Origin: Plantago ovata
Lineage: Eukaryota; Streptophyta; Magnoliopsida; Lamiales; Plantaginaceae
NCBI GenBank assembly: GCA_028274465.1
Contig: CM051456.1
Location: 115,456,880 to 115,520,879, forward strand
Reading direction: 5' to 3'
Length of the DNA stretch: 64,000 nucleotides
Part shown: one piece after another, positions 59,118 to 64,000 of the stretch
Layout: each line of letters starts with the position of its first letter
How positions within the stretch are numbered: the stretch's first letter is position 1
Position numbers and translations under genes: made by a program
The notes under the pieces: generated by a model
The model's database searches: none
Told to the model about the DNA's origin: nothing
What the model saw: only the letters and a program-made list of their open reading frames with translations

Positions 59118-62100
59118 ATGCATTGTGCAATTGCACCTATATCCACCATCGCCACGGTATTCACAGCAACTACTCCCAATAACTACTATGAATCATCGCA
59201 TTCATCCTCTTCTCCGGTTACGGCGCCGTTCAACCGCTCGAAGGAGCTCCGACGGATTCGATCACATGTTCCTTTTTTCAGATGTCGTTCCGGTGTTCCT
59301 AATTCCAGTAGTAATGGGCCTGTAGACGGAAATAAAGGTGATCGAGAGCGTAAATTGAGTCCTGAAACTTCGAAGAGCTCTTCTCCGTCTCAGGTTGTTG
59401 TACAGAAGGGAGATGCTCTTCCTGATGGTGATGTGGAGGATGATGATGATGGTGATGGTGATCAATCACCTCTATTTGGAAACTCCGCCATTTTCTCAGC
59501 TTGCTTTGTCGGCCTTTTCACCGGAATCAGCGTAGTTCTCTTCAATTACGGGGTAATTGTAATTGATCTTATACTCAACTAGTTGTATGCTTATTGAGTT
59601 TTTTCTGCCTAGTATATGAAATAGAAGTATTATTAGTTGCGAAGAATCCGTGGATAGGTCTGTGGTTTGTTGCTTGTATTTATGTTAGTACTGAACCAAT
59701 CAGTTTGTTTACTGGCCTATAGTAACATTATTATTACATAGGAAGTTAATTTTGTCCATAACAAATTGCAGTACACTGCTAATGAAATTTTCTGAGTAGT
59801 AGGTGCATGAAATACGTGATTTGTGTTGGGATGGGATCCCTGACCAAGGTGCCTCCTGGTTAAGAGAGGAGTTGTTTGAAACAAAATGGAAGCGAGTTAT
59901 CTTAGTTCCTGTCCTTGGAGGTGTGTTAGTTAGCTTGTTGAATGTACTGCGAACTGCTACTGAGGATGCAGCAGATGGAACTTTCCTGTCCAGGATCCGG
60001 TCCTCACTGAAACCAGTTCTGAAAGCTGTGGCTGCTTGTGTCACGCTAGGAACAGGCAACTCCTTGGGTCCAGAAGGCCCAAGTGTGGAGATAGGTGTCT
60101 CTGTTGCCAAAGGAATTGGTTCTGTTTTCGATAAGGGCGCTCGAAGAAAGCTGTCTCTCAGGGCTGCAGGGTCAGCTGCTGGACTCTCTTCTGGTTTGTC
60201 GCATTCGAACTGTACTATGTTGCATGACTGTTATTCCTGTTTGAGAATTTTCTCTCATAGCAGCATTTAATTTCCGACATACTAATTTGTTGAATTCCTT
60301 TTGATGCACATTTAACAGTTAAATTAGGCAAACTCCAACTTGGCCAACAATCTAAACAAGTAAACCAGATAATTGTCAGAAACTATTATGAGAATACCTA
60401 CAAGCTCGTGAAATAATTAATATTGACTTTAAATTGGAAGTCTGTCCATTTAATAGTATGTTTAAATTTCATATTATACAGTATTTCGGTATTTATATTT
60501 GATAAGCAATACTAGGATTCTTTTCTTTTCTTTTCTTTTATTAGTCACTAGTATGAAATTATGCACACAATATATCTAACTTTGAATTATATACAGCCCT
60601 TTCTATGTGTATGGTTGGTGATTAATTTATTTAACACTTTGGAGACAGAAATATGAAGCTTCCTTTTTACTTGAATCATCTTCTTTGAAATGATATGATT
60701 GATTTGTAAAATCAGAAAAAATGTAAAGGTCATTATGTACCAAAAACATCTGGTTTCCCTGTGAGAATTAAATGTCTAGCAATTTGCATCTTCCATGTGT
60801 TATGATTATTTCAGTATCTCAGTTCATTCATGTAACCTCCTTTCATTGATACCAGGGCTGTCTGCATCATTTAGGTCTTGCACATTATATTGTATACATT
60901 AAATCCATGAAGCTTTCTTGAGCAAAATTCCACATTATGTCTGAACAGGATTCAATGCTGCTGTTGCGGGTTGCTTTTTTGCTGTGGAGACAGTTCTATG
61001 GCCATCACCTACAGATTCATCCTTATCCTTAACGTATACAACTTCAATGGTCATTCTTAGTGCCGTAACAGCTTCTGTCATTTCAGAAATTGGTTTGGGA
61101 TCTGAACCTGCTTTTGCTGTTCCGTTCTATGATTTTCGTTCTCCAAGTGGTAATTTCTTATTACACGTCTTCCTGTCGACTCTTTTTCTACTTTATTTTA
61201 ATTGCATTTAGACAATCTGCACCTTAAATTGGGCACTTTTAGTGGCCAGTCACTAGTTCTGTATAATTTCAATAATTTATAAGCTGTTGCTTAAGCTGTG
61301 AATCTCCAGAGTTGTGTTGATTCTTTGTTCAGTCTATTAGGATTTAGGACTGATAAACTTAAGTCTGATTGTTTAGTTGCAACTCCATGGCCCATTTTGC
61401 TCCTGGTGCTGTTCCTTTTTTTCATGTATCCCTTGTCTTCTCTGAACTGAAATTTCAATGGGATTAGGCATTAGCTACTCTTACGGAATAAATTTCATAC
61501 ATTTAAGTCTTGGGGACTGGAGAAGACATTTAACTTATTGTTTGTATACTCTATAAGTATAGAATTAACATGGTTCGATAGATGTGAGACATTAGCCATT
61601 CTATGATCTGCTGCTAAATGTTGTTGTATAAGAGGGTCTCGTGAAATTAACTGTTTTAGATTTTAGAGCAGTGATTAATAGCAAAAACAGTATGCAGGGA
61701 AGACTGTCTTCTAAAGTTACACAAGTAAATGTACTGGGTGAAATGATTTGCTTCCCAGTAACACAAAAGGTTTCTATAAGTGGAAACCATTCCCCCCCCC
61801 CATCTTATCCATCTTTGTCCAAGTCCGTTTTTTGGGATGTCTGCGTTTGTGCCTGTGTTTCATTCATGACTGGAGTTACTCCAAGCTGACAGTGCATCCA
61901 TTTAATTCCTTTCCCAATTTTCTTTCAATGATGCATAATGTATTTCACTTTGATATCTTACATTTACTAGCATCCTCACTATGTAACCATGATTAATATA
62001 TTTTGCAAAGTCTATAACAATCTTTTTCGAAACTTAAAATTAGTTTTTTCCCTGTTCTTGTCAGTTCAGAACTTCCACTTTATCTGTTGCTGGGTCTTCT

Positions 62101-63850
62101 ATGTGGCTTGGTTTCGGTTGGCTTATCTAAGTGCACGTCTTTTATGATGGTTCTGTTTGATGGTGCTCAAAGAGTTGTTGGTATGCCAAAAGTTGCATTT
62201 CCTATACTTGGTGGCTTTGCTGTTGGATTAATAGCACTGGCATATCCGGAGATTCTTTACTGGGGATTTCAGAATGTCGATACTGTGTTGGAATCTCGTC
62301 CATTTGTTAATAGCTTGTCTGCAGATCTATTACTGCAACTTGTTATTGCAAAAATTATAGCAACCTCATTATGCAGAGCTTCTGGACTAGTGGGAGGTTA
62401 CTATGCCCCATCTTTATTTATTGGTGCTGCTACAGGAATGGCTTACGGGAAAATTGTTACTTATGTGATTTCTGTATCCAACCCAAGTTTTCATTTATCA
62501 TTCTTGGAAGTTGCTTCACCTCAAGCGTATGGCCTGGTAATTTTGTTTTCCTTGACTGCAGAAATAAAGCATGCAAGGCTACCTGCTCATATTTTTTTCT
62601 GTTATACTTTGCGATCAACCACTCCATGGACATCATTTCTTGATGTGGTTGTTTTGAAATTAGTAGTCAATTCCTGAAAGCCTGGTCAGTAATAGCTAAT
62701 GTTGTCTGGCCTAAAGAATGATCTTAGGGAGGGCATGATAGCTATCTCTTCTTCTCATTTCTCACACCTGCCGAGGGCCAACTATACCCATCGGGCCGTT
62801 ACATCTCTTTTCTGTCAATTGTTCTCCCTTTCCTTCAAAAAAATCTAAAACAATTTATCTCACATATGAAATGCTTCCTCTGTGATTCTAAACTATGATA
62901 AATTTGTTATACATCCAATCAGGTTCTGGTTATTTATTCATTCACCTTCTCTTTCTTTGTCTGTGTGTGTGTGTTTTTCCCTTGGGCAACATGTGTTTTT
63001 TATCACCTGTACTATGTAATATATATATTATGTTTGTATGTATCTTATATTTCCTAAGCACTCATGACATGTTGTGCTGGTCATATATTGCCAGTAGCAA
63101 GAAACTACCATCTCCCAGAGGAAATACTGAATGTTAGCTGAAACAATTAAAGTTGTCATGCAGACTTTTTTAAGTAATGAAACCCTCTTTCATGCTGGCA
63201 TTTCTACTCGAGTGAAAATATTTGTATTCCTCTTGTTTGCTGACAAGAATAAATGTACTTACAGTGCATACCTTGGGGGTCTTTTGTTGCAGGTTGGCAT
63301 GGCTGCTACTCTTGCCGGGGTATGCCAGGTCCCTCTTACTGCAGTTTTGCTTCTTTTTGAACTCACACAGGATTATCGAATTGTTCTGCCACTCCTTGGA
63401 GCTGTGGGCCTATCATCATGGATCACATCTGGGAAGACAAGAAAAAAGGCCAGTAATAAAATCAAGTATTTGAAAGACGCAAAGGGATCAATTCAGCAAG
63501 AAAGATATTCTTATAACCTAAGTGCTACCCCCACTTCTCCTGGTTCTGGAGAACCAAATGGAAATAGCATCTGTGAACTTGAGAGTTCACTCTGTCTTGC
63601 TGAGGACTCAGAGTCAGATGGATATCTTGACTATCTCGCAAATGATATTCTAGTTTCACAAGCCATGAGAACACGGTATATCACTGTGCTGATGAACACT
63701 TACCTTTCAGATGTAGTGTCGCTCATGGTGGAAGAGAAGCAGTCTTTTGCTGTAATAGTTAATAGTGATGCTCAGCTAGTTGGTCAGCTTACCCTCAGCG
63801 ACATTCAGCAGTTCATTGAATTGTTAAGGGCAAAAAGTAGGAATTTTCAG
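59118..63850 (+). CDS. CLC-E: CLC-e-type voltage-gated chloride channel, chloroplast (3' end beyond window)
   Basis: Exons: 59118-59552, 59803-60193, 60949-61149, 62070-62536 and 63293-63850, all GT-AG and in frame (684 aa so far). ATG 59118 (MHCAIAPISTIATVF) is preferred as the start of a Ser/Thr-rich plastid transit peptide; an in-frame ATG lies at 58938. Residues about 100-122 are acidic. The CLC membrane domain follows: the anion-pathway motif 'GTGNSLGPEGPSVEIG' (about 228-243, with the Glu of the GxEGP gate), 'GFNAAVAGCFFAVE', 'GLVGGYYAP' (about 449-456, GxFxP-type), and 'MAATLAGVCQVPLTAVLLLFELT'. A first CBS module begins at about 630 ('MRTRYITV...LVGQLTLSDIQ'). Arabidopsis CLC-e is a thylakoid protein. 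The next candidate exon at 63985 reads a stop after three codons (ELS), so the continuation is unresolved. Confidence 0.9.
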
Positions 63851-64000
63851 GTACCTTGTGCAGTTCTTCACTTTTTATTAAATATAACCACTGCCTACGA
63901 GTCTCTGTCTTTCTGACTGAGTAATTATTTCCTTCTGAAGTATTAAAGATTTAGACATATTGATAAACATATAAATTGGAGCAGGAACTTTCCTGAATAT
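63851..64000 (+). other. CLC-e intron and possible start of the next exon
   Basis: The donor GTACCT at 63851 is followed by AT-rich intron sequence. An acceptor-like 'ggagcag' ends at 63984. In the expected phase the next codons are GAA CTT TCC TGA, a stop. Either the true acceptor lies beyond the window or a base is off. Confidence 0.4.

Overview
This 64 kb window is nuclear DNA of a flowering plant, probably a eudicot. Genes are split by GT-AG introns in AT-rich sequence, and the encoded proteins are plant-specific: an IQM calmodulin-binding protein, a RAP2.11/ERN-type ERF, an arabinogalactan peptide, a chloroplast NDH subunit, the KASH protein SINE1/2 and a CLC-e channel. Non-coding space is filled with plant-type transposons (LINE, hAT, Mutator-like foldback, Stowaway, Harbinger-like, tRNA-derived SINEs). 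I cannot name the species. All family names come from reading translations against remembered families, not from a search.

Layout. 0.5-2.0 kb: decayed LINE. 3.2-6.0 kb (+): TRAF-type zinc-finger protein with an SP-rich tail broken by a 1-bp frame loss. 7.5-9.8 kb (+): IQM protein in eight coding exons. 10.6-12.2 kb (+): G-type lectin receptor kinase pseudogene lacking its kinase core. 12.8-14.1 kb (+): ribosomal protein eS28. 15.0-16.0 kb: hAT element with an 8-bp target duplication. 18.5-19.4 kb (+): ERF factor. 20.9-23.6 kb (+): CSD3-like Cu/Zn superoxide dismutase, convergent with the cap-binding protein nCBP (24.2-26.1 kb, -). 30.0-30.8 kb (+): plant-specific single-membrane-span protein. 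31.8-32.8 kb (-): two paralogous box C/D snoRNAs behind a telo-box/site II/TATA promoter. 34.6-35.5 kb: Mutator-like foldback element. 36.3-36.4 kb (-): AGP12-like peptide, missed at a 60-residue ORF cut-off. 37.5-39.8 kb: LTR-like, Harbinger-like and hAT insertions. 41.6-41.9 kb (-): small unknown protein. 42.7-44.5 kb (-): B3-domain protein. 46.0-46.8 kb: Stowaway MITE and a 138-bp tandem duplication. 47.7-49.9 kb (+): membrane-anchored J-domain protein. 50.4-51.9 kb (+): PNSB2/NDF-type NDH subunit. 52.2-54.4 kb (-): SINE1/2. 55.2-57.7 kb: 730-bp direct repeat flanking an orphan first exon of a NIP5;1-type boron channel. 59.1-64.0 kb (+): CLC-e chloride channel, cut by the window end.

The genes are independent housekeeping, regulatory and plastid genes; there is no operon-like system. 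Three products are probably chloroplast proteins (J-protein, PNSB2, CLC-e). Two otherwise intact genes (TRAF-type, B3) and possibly a third (CLC-e) have single-base frame breaks, which could be real lesions or residual assembly indels. I found no clearly undescribed system. The items most worth a second look are the snoRNA pair and its promoter, the complete foldback element, and the orphan boron-channel exon between direct repeats.
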